Source: Verrucomicrobia bacterium UBA1200 (GTDB lineage Bacteria > Verrucomicrobiota > Kiritimatiellia > RFP12 > UBA1067). Taken from it: a stretch of 23,777 nucleotides of DNA. Of the stretch, positions 15,546 to 23,397 are shown piece after piece. The notes under the pieces are model-generated. The model was not told the DNA's origin. It ran no database searches and was given only the letters and a program-made list of their open reading frames with translations. A program made the position numbers and the translations under genes. The stretch lies in the NCBI GenBank assembly GCA_002309765.1, contig DBXY01000057.1, forward strand, positions 1 to 23,777, given 5' to 3'. How positions within the stretch are numbered: the first letter of the stretch is position 1; every line of letters begins with the position of its first letter.

Positions 15546-16718
15546 TTAGCGTATTAAACCAAAACGGGGGGATGTGAACGGCCAATAGACCACCGAAGCA
15601 GGACCAAGGAGGTTTCGTTCCGGAACTGGTCCCCAATAGCGGCTGTCAAAACTGTTGAAGGAGTTGTCGCCCATCGCATAGTACTGGTCAGGTCCCAACG
15701 TAACCTTGCTTTGCGGCGAGGAGAGCGTACCGTCCGCGTTTTGCCCGGGCACGCCGCTGGGGTTGAAGCCGGCGTAATTCGGAGCCCAAGGGGCGAGTTT
15801 TTCCATACGGGCGATCTGCCCGACCCGCAACGGTTCAAAAACCGGCTGTCCGTTGACCAGCAGATTCGGCGCGGCGATCTGAAGGGTTTCAAGCGGCAAT
15901 CCCATCATGCGTTTGATGTAGTGGGTTCCTTGCTGCAGCATACGGATGCCGTTGGTGGAAAAAACCATAACTTCGCCGCGTTTCGGGTGGAAGAAGTTCC
16001 AGCGCCAGCGGTTGACGAATACGAAATCGCCGGAAATGATTTTGCCGGACCACAGCACGTCGCCCGCCTTTACCCGGTCGCCGGAGACGATGCCGGTGGA
16101 GATGATACCGGGCAGGTGGCGATCGTTGGTGACGCCGACCACCTCGTTGGGAACGTAGTGGGGGACACCGGCCACGATTACGGGGGTGTAGCCGGGCTTT
16201 TTGCTATTGGCGTTACCGTTAATGGTAACGGTGCCGGTCTTTTTAGCCCGTATCACGTTAAAGGTGGTGCCGGTGACCAGCCATTTGAAAAAGCGGAACG
16301 GCTGGACATCCATCAGGCTGGCCTGATCGTAAGATTCCGCCACGGTGTGGATGCCGTACAGCGTGGGTTGCATGGAACCGGTCGGGATCTTGAACGGCTG
16401 GAAAAAGTAGGCGCGGAAAGCCATTGCCACGGCAATGGCCACCACGAACATGTCAAAATATTCGCGGCACACCGGGAAGGGGTGAGTCGGATTCAAACGG
16501 TCAACGCATCCTTCCAGCTCGTTTACCGCGGTTTCAAGTTCGCCGACACCGGACATGTTAGATTTGTAAGTTTCAACCGCGCGGTCGAGGTGTTCCTTAA
16601 GGTATGCCAATTCCCCGGAGTTCAGCAAATCGAGCCGCGACGCCCTTACGGTTCGGGCGGAACGAATGGTGGCCTTTAACGCTTTGCGCAATTTCCGTAA
16701 CTTGAAAAACGTCATCAT
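15546..16718 (-). CDS. lepB: Signal peptidase I, upstream copy of a tandem pair
   Basis: A 390-residue paralogue of the next gene, with the same order of boxes: transmembrane helix 88-106, IPTGSMQPTLYG with Ser115, long insert, GDFVFVNRWRW with Arg237 in place of the usual catalytic Lys, KRMMGLPLETL, and YYAMGDNSFNSFDSRYWGPVP. The N-terminal cytosolic part (KLRKALKATIRSARTV) and the segment at 194-218 differ most from the other copy. The ATG at 16718 (or a second ATG at 16715) comes 3 bases after the stop of the GT-C/TPR gene, so translation is probably coupled; AAAGG lies about 14 bases upstream, inside that gene. Two signal peptidases side by side may split client sets or dosage. Confidence 0.93.
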   Translation of the reverse strand: MMTFFKLRKLRKALKATIRSARTVRASRLDLLNSGELAYLKEHLDRAVETYKSNMSGVGELETAVNELEGCVDRLNPTHPFPVCREYFDMFVVAIAVAMAFRAYFFQPFKIPTGSMQPTLYGIHTVAESYDQASLMDVQPFRFFKWLVTGTTFNVIRAKKTGTVTINGNANSKKPGYTPVIVAGVPHYVPNEVVGVTNDRHLPGIISTGIVSGDRVKAGDVLWSGKIISGDFVFVNRWRWNFFHPKRGEVMVFSTNGIRMLQQGTHYIKRMMGLPLETLQIAAPNLLVNGQPVFEPLRVGQIARMEKLAPWAPNYAGFNPSGVPGQNADGTLSSPQSKVTLGPDQYYAMGDNSFNSFDSRYWGPVPERNLLGPASVVYWPFTSPRFGLIR

Positions 16719-16721
16719 TTT

Positions 16722-19700
16722 CTATTGCTTGCCTTTAGCGGTTGCCTGTTCAAGGATTTTAAGAACTTCAACGTCATAAGGGGGCAGTTCGTTGATACGG
16801 TTCTTAATTTGGCCGATCAAAATCCGGGCGCGTTCGAGTTCGCCTTTCTTGATCAGAATCTTGGCCAGAGAAATCTTGACCCGGAGGTCGCCGTCAAAAA
16901 GGTCGATCGATTTGCGCACGTACTCTTCCGCCTGATTGAGGTCGCCATCCATTTCGCAAATGATTGAACCGAGGGTTTCCCAAGTGGCGTAAAGCTTGTC
17001 GTTAAGCTTAAGCGCTTCGCGGGCGAAATGCATTGCCTCCTCGTACTTTTTCTGTCGGCGAAGCACCTCGGCCAAATCATTAAGCGCGGCCGGGGTGGGC
17101 TGTTCGGAGATACTGTCGCGCAAGAAACTTTCGGCGCTGTCGTATTCGCCCTCCTGCAGGCGGCAGGAACCCATGATGTAGTTGGCTAGCGGATGCTTGC
17201 GGTTTTGCCGCAACGCCTGCCGGGCGTGGAGTTCCGCCGATTCGCGGTCGTTCATCACCACATCCAGCTGCAGAATCCGGTTCTTTATATCCGGTAGGTC
17301 GGGGCGCAGCTTGGCGGCCGTAATGAACGCCTCGCGGGCCTGAGACTGGTAACTGCGGATTTTCTTGCCGACCGGGGAGGATTCGTTGAACGTATCTTTA
17401 ACGGTGGCGAGCAGTTTCTCGGCCTGTAAGTTTGCGTAGTGCGCTTTAACCGTTTGCACGAAATAGTTGCTCGGAGTGTCGGCAATCGTGGTGATCTTGG
17501 GGATGGTGACCTTCTCCACCTCGTCCAATTCTCCCTGTTGCATTTGGATTACCGCCAGCATGGTCCAAGCCTGAAGGTTGTTGGGCTGCAGATCGGTGGT
17601 CTTTTGCAACAGCAGGCGAGCCTTGTCGACATCGCCCCGCATCAGGTTGATTACCGCCCATTCTGCTGCTCCCAACGTCTCGCGGGCGTTTTGCGGTGCG
17701 GCGGCCTCGGCCTTGCGCAGCCATTCTTCGGCTTCCTTGAGTTTGTTGTTTTGAATGGCTATCCGCGCCAACCCTAACATCGCTTCCCGGTTTTTGCGGT
17801 CCTCGTTGAGGATCTTTTCGAGAGACTCTTTGGTCTTATTCTCGTCCCCGGACATAGTGTAGATGCTCGCGACGGTTTGTAGCAGGTTGACCCGGTCTTC
17901 GTCCTGAACCAAGTTGGCGGCACGTTCCACACCCTGAAGCGCGGCTCCGGTTTGGCCTGAAAGCGCCCAGCTCATTCCCAACCTGGCGAAAATCTGCGGC
18001 TCGCGGATGTAGCCGAAGAAACGCGAAATCGACCACAGCGGATAAGCCTGCTTGATATTGGATACAAAATCCTTAAGCTCCTTTTCGATTTTGTCCTTGT
18101 ATTTGGACGCTCCTCCGATTCCTTTTCTGGCCATTTCGAACCGGTTGAACAGGGCCGACACGTTTTGCGGGTCGATGTGGTCGTGGACAAACGTATATGC
18201 CTTGAAAGCGTCATCCGGACGGTTGAGGTCTTCCAGCACCACGCCGATGTTGTTGGCTACAAAGCCGAGGTGGCGGCGAAGGTTAGCCCGGAAGAAATCG
18301 AGCGGGGTGAGGTCGGTGCCTTCCAGCGGGGCCAGAATCTTTTCCATCCGTTGCCAAAATTCCATGCTTTCGCCTAGGATGTCCTTGCCCTCGTAAAATT
18401 TGGCGGTGTCCTTTGCCCCGCCGAAGAAAAACAGCTCTGGCATCGGGTTGAGGTTTGCGGAATACCAGAAATCGGGTATGCCGAATACGGCAAGCTTCTT
18501 GGCGATGTCCGGGTCAACGGCCAGCCAGTCCTGCACTAACGGCAACACGCCAAGTTCAAGCGTGTGCTGGAGCCGCTGTTCTGACGCATTGGGGATGGCC
18601 TTCTTTTCCACGAGCAGTTTGGAAAGCTGCCGCCGGTATTCGGTGTTTTCGTCGTTTTGCAGGCAGATCAGATTAAGTTCCTGCCCGCGTTCCTTGGCCA
18701 TCACCATAAGATGCGGGTCGAGCGTGCCGTCGGTGATGAACCAAGTGCGTCCGTTCATACGGTCAAGGATTTCGTTGGCGCAAATGTCGGCAAAGGCGCC
18801 GCGGCGTCCGGAACTGCCGAATGAGTTGGCGATAGCCGCCAAAACCGTAATGCCGAGGAAGAGGTAGGTGACCACCAGCCCGAGCCAATCACCGGTGACG
18901 CGAACCATGTGCGATACCGACTGCCCGTGCCGCATCCGCTGGTTTTTGTACAGCATATAGAAGAATGCCATCAGGTAGCCTGAAGTGAAGGCGGTGAGTA
19001 TGGAGGTAGCAATCGGCAGCTGCGCGGTTTCCTTAAAAATCCCCCAAGGGGAGAAGGACGCGTTGGCCAAAACCAGAATTTCCATGATAAGCATGGTTAC
19101 GTGGAAAATGTAAATGCTCCACGAGCGTTCGTTGTTCAGCGAACGGTGGGCGCTTACAACGCAGGAAACCCACGGCACGATACCGAAAATCAACAGCACC
19201 GCCCACTTGTATTTCGGCATTCCTCCGGCCAGAGTCTTCAGTTGGTTTTTAATTACCGCGAACATTACGTCCGAGGCGGAATGGAGGTTGGGCAGCGCGT
19301 CCTTGTGGGCGTTGTAGAACGTCTGGGCGGGGAGTATGTGCGCAACAAGCAACACGGCGGCGGCCAGCGCCAGCACCCACGATACGTTGGCCAACGACAC
19401 TTTTCTGCGCCGTGAGGTGGCATAAACCAGCAAGGGCAGGAAAACCAGCGAGAGTGGCAGGAAGGAGGGTGCTTCGGCCGCTCCGATTCCCCAAAGTATG
19501 GCAAACACCGCCAAAATCCAGCGCTGCTTGGTTTTCATGAATGCGACGATGGCGGACGCGGTTGCCAAGGCAAGAAACATGTAGAAACTCTGGTATTGCA
19601 GGCGCGTGGCGGCTTGCCAGACCGGAGCCGAAAACGCATAGCAAATGGCTGCCACCGAACCGGCCCAGGCTGACGCCCGGTTGGAGCATTCCATGGCGTG

Positions 19701-20039
19701 TTCTTCACGGATGGTGTCGCGTACAAAGAAGGCCGCAATACGATAAACCATTATTGTCGATGCCACGGTGCAGAATACGCTGAAGAGATTGAGCCGCAAC
19801 GGCATCGTCAGGAAGTTCAGTTTGGCAAGAAACGCCACTATCGCTCCAAACAGCGGCCGCATTGGCAGCGTATCCGGGGTTAGCCCGGAATAAGTGGCGA
19901 CCAACCAGGCCGATTCGCCGGGAAACACGCTGGTGGAAACGGTGCAGAGGTACACCACCGCCGCCAAAATGCCGAAAATTCCGGAGAGCAACCAGTCAAG
20001 CTTCGTTGTGGAATCAGGAATCTTTTCGTCTTTCTCCAT
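16722..20039 (-). CDS. DUF2723-like GT-C membrane protein with C-terminal TPR repeats
   Basis: A 1105-residue protein. The first about 450 residues hold some 11-12 transmembrane helices in a GT-C-like layout. The first outer loop (TVSTSVFPGESAWLVATYSG, about 32-51) is where DUF2723 proteins carry their acidic GDSGE-type motif; here it is PGES. A soluble part (TWFITDGTLDPHLMVMAKER, about 460-480) is like the family's nucleotide-sugar-free periplasmic region. From about 600 to the end are roughly ten TPR units, for example DKARLLLQKTTDLQPNNLQA. GT-C enzymes use lipid-linked sugars, so protein or glycolipid glycosylation is plausible but unproven. The ATG at 20039 is chosen because AAAGG lies nine bases upstream; the frame stays open to 20114 without support. 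The two lepB genes follow in the same unit. Confidence 0.78.
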   Translation of the reverse strand: MEKDEKIPDSTTKLDWLLSGIFGILAAVVYLCTVSTSVFPGESAWLVATYSGLTPDTLPMRPLFGAIVAFLAKLNFLTMPLRLNLFSVFCTVASTIMVYRIAAFFVRDTIREEHAMECSNRASAWAGSVAAICYAFSAPVWQAATRLQYQSFYMFLALATASAIVAFMKTKQRWILAVFAILWGIGAAEAPSFLPLSLVFLPLLVYATSRRRKVSLANVSWVLALAAAVLLVAHILPAQTFYNAHKDALPNLHSASDVMFAVIKNQLKTLAGGMPKYKWAVLLIFGIVPWVSCVVSAHRSLNNERSWSIYIFHVTMLIMEILVLANASFSPWGIFKETAQLPIATSILTAFTSGYLMAFFYMLYKNQRMRHGQSVSHMVRVTGDWLGLVVTYLFLGITVLAAIANSFGSSGRRGAFADICANEILDRMNGRTWFITDGTLDPHLMVMAKERGQELNLICLQNDENTEYRRQLSKLLVEKKAIPNASEQRLQHTLELGVLPLVQDWLAVDPDIAKKLAVFGIPDFWYSANLNPMPELFFFGGAKDTAKFYEGKDILGESMEFWQRMEKILAPLEGTDLTPLDFFRANLRRHLGFVANNIGVVLEDLNRPDDAFKAYTFVHDHIDPQNVSALFNRFEMARKGIGGASKYKDKIEKELKDFVSNIKQAYPLWSISRFFGYIREPQIFARLGMSWALSGQTGAALQGVERAANLVQDEDRVNLLQTVASIYTMSGDENKTKESLEKILNEDRKNREAMLGLARIAIQNNKLKEAEEWLRKAEAAAPQNARETLGAAEWAVINLMRGDVDKARLLLQKTTDLQPNNLQAWTMLAVIQMQQGELDEVEKVTIPKITTIADTPSNYFVQTVKAHYANLQAEKLLATVKDTFNESSPVGKKIRSYQSQAREAFITAAKLRPDLPDIKNRILQLDVVMNDRESAELHARQALRQNRKHPLANYIMGSCRLQEGEYDSAESFLRDSISEQPTPAALNDLAEVLRRQKKYEEAMHFAREALKLNDKLYATWETLGSIICEMDGDLNQAEEYVRKSIDLFDGDLRVKISLAKILIKKGELERARILIGQIKNRINELPPYDVEVLKILEQATAKGKQ

Positions 20040-20080
20040 TATCTGGTACCTTTCAAAGCTTAAGTGACAACAACTTTTAA

Positions 20081-20110
20081 ATATTACCCCATTTTTGCCC
20101 AAAACCGCAA
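20081..20110 (-). promoter_or_regulatory. Candidate promoter for the GT-C/TPR-lepB-lepB unit
   Basis: Minus-strand TTGCGG (20105-20110), 18 bases, then TAATAT (20081-20086). The start would fall near 20074, giving a leader of about 35 bases to the ATG at 20039. The -10 is good, the -35 fair. Confidence 0.4.
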
Positions 20111-20132
20111 GCAAAAATCGCGAATTTAGTCA

Positions 20133-20144
20133 TCATAATTATGA
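20133..20144. promoter_or_regulatory. 12-bp perfect palindrome upstream of the GT-C promoter
   Basis: TCATAATTATGA reads the same on both strands. It sits 22 bases upstream of the candidate -35 and 4 bases from the large hairpin. Its place fits an activator site; the regulator is unknown. Confidence 0.3.
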
Positions 20145-20148
20145 AGAT

Positions 20149-20187
20149 GGTTTGTGAAGCGCCAGATTCCCTGGCGCTTCACAAACC
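20149..20187. repeat. Perfect 17-bp inverted repeat with 5-base loop
   Basis: GGTTTGTGAAGCGCCAG (20149-20165) and its exact reverse complement (20171-20187) flank the loop ATTCC. It lies between the end of clcA (20272) and the GT-C/TPR promoter. Neither strand has a T-run after the stem, so it is not a textbook intrinsic terminator, though such a stable stem could still stop RNA polymerase or protect a 3' end. It may equally be a REP- or MITE-like dispersed element. The flanking 20188-20271 shows no gene. Confidence 0.85.
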
Positions 20188-20271
20188 TTACCTTACATAG
20201 ACTCCGTCGCAATGATCCGGAAGAATCGGGTTGGCGAGGTGCTAAACCTTCCCCCTCTAAACTAAATGGTA

Positions 20272-21675
20272 TCACGGGCGCAGATGGGCGGGGGAGCAGT
20301 CCCGGGTCTGGACCTGGCTGCGGTAGATGGTCCACCCGTTGCCCAACAGGTAGGTTATTCCGCACACCCACATGGTGGGAATCAGCAAGGCGTGGTTACC
20401 GGTGATTTCGCTCACCATCAGGATGGCGGCGATCGGGGTGCGTACCGAGGCGGCCAGAAATCCCGCCATGCCAACCATCGCGAACACTCCCGGATTGATG
20501 CCGATGGACGGGAAAAGCCGGGATAACAGGAGCCCGGTGAACGCCCCCAGGGCGGAGCCGGAAACCAGTGCCGGGCCAAAAAGTCCGCCGCTGCCGCCGC
20601 TGCCGACGCTGAAAGAGGTGGCGAAGATCTTCCCGAGGAATATAAAGAACAGCAACGGCAGCGAGAGTTCCCCAAATTTCTCCGACAGCGGCGTGCCAGC
20701 CACGAGGGTTTGCTGGATAATGCCGTAACCTGCCCCCATAACCTGCGGAAGGAACAGTCCGATGATGCCGGTCAGCAAGCCGCCCACGCTGGGTTGCACC
20801 CACGCCGGAAGCGCGTGGCGGTGGAAAAATGATTCGGTCTGGCGGAAGACCATAATGTAGAATTTCGCCCCGAACGCCACCACCAGCGCCAAGACCGTGA
20901 ACGGTACCAGCAACAGTGGTGCGTTGAAGGGCACGGAGGGCATTTCAAATAACGGTTGCCACCCGAAAAACAACGAGAATATGGTGTATGAGACTGCCGA
21001 TGCCACCATAGACGGCACCATGACTTCGAACTCCAGATCCATTCCGCTGTATAACACTTCGGCGGCGAAAATCGCCCCCGCCAGGGGAGAGCGGAACAAC
21101 GCTCCGACACCGGCCGCCATGCCGGCGGCCATCAGGGTCCGGCGTTCGGTGTGGGTTAGGTTGAGCAGCGAGGTAAGCATCGATCCGCAACCCGCGCCGA
21201 TTTGGGTGATCGGGCCCTCCGCGCCGGCGGATCCTCCGGAACCGATTATCAGCGCGGATGAGATCGCTTTGACCGGAACCGCCTTGGGCGGGATGTAGCC
21301 GAAAAGGCGGTGGTAGGATAGAATCACGGCATCGGTGCCGTGCCCGGCGGCGGATGGCGCCAATTTCACCACCAGCGCGCTGGCCAGAGCGCCGAGCATG
21401 GGCAGCAACGCCAGAATCCATAACACCGGCCCGCCTTCGGATCCGGATTTTCCGTAGATGTGGGCCTCGCCGGCCGCCAGCGGCGGGGTGTAGTTACCCA
21501 ACCCCTCAAGCAATAGGTGTTTGGCGGTTTCCAGCAGCCAGTAGAAACCCACCGCCGCCAAGCCGACGATTGCCCCGGTTATCGCGCTCAGGGCCAAGGC
21601 CCGTCCGGTTTTGAAAGACAACCCTTCTCCGGCCATCCAAAACCGCCACATTCTAACCGATAATTTTCTAGACAT
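20272..21675 (-). CDS. CLC-family chloride channel/transporter
   Basis: A 467-residue membrane protein of the CLC family, which moves chloride across the inner membrane as a dimer. CLC marks are GHGTDAV (111-117), GSGGSAGAEGPITQIG (145-160, gating Glu153), FRSPLAGAIFAAEVLY (194-209) and GSGGSGGLFGPAL (about 358-370). No CBS domains follow, and the length is like E. coli ClcA. At the position of the E. coli proton glutamate (Glu203) this protein has Val207 after a conserved Glu206, a state seen in channel-type CLCs, so strict chloride/proton exchange is doubtful. It begins 17 bases after der on the same strand without a clear ribosome site; later in-frame ATGs at codons 9 and 14 are possible starts. 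Confidence 0.93.
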   Translation of the reverse strand: MSRKLSVRMWRFWMAGEGLSFKTGRALALSAITGAIVGLAAVGFYWLLETAKHLLLEGLGNYTPPLAAGEAHIYGKSGSEGGPVLWILALLPMLGALASALVVKLAPSAAGHGTDAVILSYHRLFGYIPPKAVPVKAISSALIIGSGGSAGAEGPITQIGAGCGSMLTSLLNLTHTERRTLMAAGMAAGVGALFRSPLAGAIFAAEVLYSGMDLEFEVMVPSMVASAVSYTIFSLFFGWQPLFEMPSVPFNAPLLLVPFTVLALVVAFGAKFYIMVFRQTESFFHRHALPAWVQPSVGGLLTGIIGLFLPQVMGAGYGIIQQTLVAGTPLSEKFGELSLPLLFFIFLGKIFATSFSVGSGGSGGLFGPALVSGSALGAFTGLLLSRLFPSIGINPGVFAMVGMAGFLAASVRTPIAAILMVSEITGNHALLIPTMWVCGITYLLGNGWTIYRSQVQTRDCSPAHLRP

Positions 21676-21692
21676 TTTTTCGCGGCGTAAGG

Positions 21693-23180
21693 TTACTTCT
21701 TGTCGCGGGGCTTGGGTTTGCGCCGTTTGGTAGGAGTGCCGGTACGTTTGGCAGGAGTGCCGGGACGTTTCGCGCCGTTACCTTCACGGGCGGCACGGAA
21801 AGCCTCGTCACGTTTCTCCACCTCTTCCGGACGGGATCGGGTGCGGTAGAAAACCACCACCGGCGCGCCTTCAAGGCCAAACCGCTCCCGAAGCGAGCGG
21901 ATGATGAATTCGGTGTAGTTGTTGGTGGCGAGTTTGGCGTCGTTCACGAACAGACGGATGGTTACCGGCGAGGTACACACCTGCACCGCGTAATAGATCC
22001 GGAGCCGTTTGCCGAATTTCGACGGCGCCACCACCCGTTCGGTGGCCTCGATAATGGTGCGGTTTAGCATTCCGGTCGGCAATACCGCCCGGGTTTGCGC
22101 CGCCACGGCGTCGATGACTTCGATGCTCTTGCGCACGTTCAACCCGCTCTTGGCGGAGATGAACAGCACCGGGCAGTAGCTCATAAAGGGCATCATTTGG
22201 CGCAACACGGGTTCGGCCTGGGTTTGCGTAATGCCTTTTTCCATCGCCAAATCCCATTTGTTCATCAGAATCACGCACCCTTTGCGCTCTTTCTGGATCA
22301 GTCCGGCGATGTGCTTGTCCTGCGTGGTCGGGCCGATTTCCGGATCCATCACCAGCACCACAATGTCTGCCTGCTTGACGCTCTCTTCGGCGCGGAAAAG
22401 GCTGAAGCGCTCCACCGCGCTGTCTACCCGGTGGCGGTTGCGCATCCCAGCGGTGTCCACCAGTATGTAGTGACGCGCCTGATCGCCCTTGCCGATGGTG
22501 AACGGCACGTCAATCGAATCTCTGGTGGTTCCCGCCACGTCGGACACTATTACCCGGTCGGCGTGCAGCAACCGGTTGATGTAAGATGATTTTCCCGCGT
22601 TGGGTCTCCCGACCACCGCCACCCGCAGTGGATTCTTCACCGTGTCGTTTTCCGCGGGCGGTAAAAGCGGCAGTACCGCGTCCATCAAATCTCCGAACCC
22701 GCGGTTGTGCTGGGCGGCCACCGCAAAACACGGGAAGCCGAATTTGGAAAACTCCTCCACGCCCGCCTCGTGTTCCGGCAGGTCGCATTTGTTCACCGCC
22801 ACCACGCAGGGCAGGTTTGCTTTGCGAACCATGTCGGCGACCTCTTCATCCATGGGATGGATCCCGGTCTGGACGTCCACCACCAAAATGGCCACGGCCG
22901 CATCGCCGATCGCCGAATCGACCTGGCTGCGGATACCGGCCTCGATGGGGTTGCTTTCCGATTTCGCGTCGAAAATCGCCACGCCCCCGGTGTCAACCAG
23001 ATTGAAACGCTGTTCGTCCCATTCCACCTCGCGCACCAGCCGGTCGCGGGTCACACCGCTTTCGTCGTGCACAATGGCAATGCGTTTGCCGGCGATTCGG
23101 TTGAAAACGGCGGATTTTCCTACGTTGGGCCGCCCGACAATCGCGACGACCCGTTTTTTGTTTGTCAATTCTTCACTCAT
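21693..23180 (-). CDS. der: Ribosome assembly GTPase Der (EngA)
   Basis: Der is an essential GTPase with two G domains that helps mature the 50S subunit. The 495-residue protein has G1 motifs GRPNVGKS (16-23) and GRPNAGKS (191-198), DTGG (63-66) and DTAG (242-245), and NKCD (130-133) and NKWD (307-310), followed by a KH-like C-terminal domain. The tail is a lysine-rich extension with a 7-residue repeat KRxGTPx (two copies, then KRRKPKPRDKK). The ATG at 23180 is chosen because it begins MSEELTNKKRVVAIVGRPN; the frame stays open upstream to 23219, but a promoter -10 lies inside that stretch. No ribosome site precedes the ATG. clcA follows 17 bp downstream. Confidence 0.97.
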   Translation of the reverse strand: MSEELTNKKRVVAIVGRPNVGKSAVFNRIAGKRIAIVHDESGVTRDRLVREVEWDEQRFNLVDTGGVAIFDAKSESNPIEAGIRSQVDSAIGDAAVAILVVDVQTGIHPMDEEVADMVRKANLPCVVAVNKCDLPEHEAGVEEFSKFGFPCFAVAAQHNRGFGDLMDAVLPLLPPAENDTVKNPLRVAVVGRPNAGKSSYINRLLHADRVIVSDVAGTTRDSIDVPFTIGKGDQARHYILVDTAGMRNRHRVDSAVERFSLFRAEESVKQADIVVLVMDPEIGPTTQDKHIAGLIQKERKGCVILMNKWDLAMEKGITQTQAEPVLRQMMPFMSYCPVLFISAKSGLNVRKSIEVIDAVAAQTRAVLPTGMLNRTIIEATERVVAPSKFGKRLRIYYAVQVCTSPVTIRLFVNDAKLATNNYTEFIIRSLRERFGLEGAPVVVFYRTRSRPEEVEKRDEAFRAAREGNGAKRPGTPAKRTGTPTKRRKPKPRDKK

Positions 23181-23190
23181 TTGGGCACAT

Positions 23191-23219
23191 ATTATATGAT
23201 AACCGCCGCAAATGGACAA
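23191..23219 (-). promoter_or_regulatory. Promoter of der, placing the mRNA start at the start codon
   Basis: Minus-strand TTGTCC (23214-23219), 17 bases, then a perfect TATAAT (23191-23196). With the usual 6-8 base offset, transcription starts about 23183-23185, only 3-5 bases before the ATG at 23180. This explains the lack of a ribosome site. Confidence 0.6.
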
Positions 23220-23283
23220 GCGAATTTATAATGACATTTTGGTTTTGCGTCCATACGATATTTGTATTCGAATATTCAATATT

Positions 23284-23311
23284 TTGACTTGTCTTTAATT
23301 TGCGATAATGA
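23284..23311 (+). promoter_or_regulatory. Weak candidate promoter for the RHS-like gene
   Basis: TTGACT (23284-23289), 16 bases, then TAATGA (23306-23311); a TGCGATAAT extended -10 lies at 23301-23309. The 214-bp AT-rich region 23181-23394 also contains the palindrome TATTCGAATA (23265-23274) and GAATATTC (23270-23277), but no RNA gene is seen. Confidence 0.3.
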
Positions 23312-23397
23312 TAATGTAATTGCGAATTGGCTGATGGTTATATCTTTCTATAGGCTTTGCGCTTTTCCTGATCGTCTTATGCTGAAGAGGGGTAATG

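Larger units (their letters stand above)
14333..16718 (-). repeat. Tandem gene duplication of signal peptidase I
   Basis: The two 390-codon genes align without gaps. Identity is patchy: near-identical DNA blocks lie at 14740-14870 against 15949-16070 and at 15050-15240 against 16260-16440, while the first about 85 codons and the codons around 195-218 are clearly diverged. This pattern fits an older duplication kept similar in places by gene conversion or strong selection. Confidence 0.8.

Noticed and set aside
14333..16718. Alternating near-identical blocks considered as a CRISPR or repeat array
   Set aside because: The blocks are hundreds of bases long, in two copies, and coincide with two full signal peptidase genes, so tandem gene duplication explains them.
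20040..20114. 25-codon N-terminal extension of the GT-C/TPR protein
   Set aside because: The extension overlaps the promoter and leader, lacks a ribosome site, and the ATG at 20039 has AAAGG at good spacing before a normal cytosolic N-terminus.
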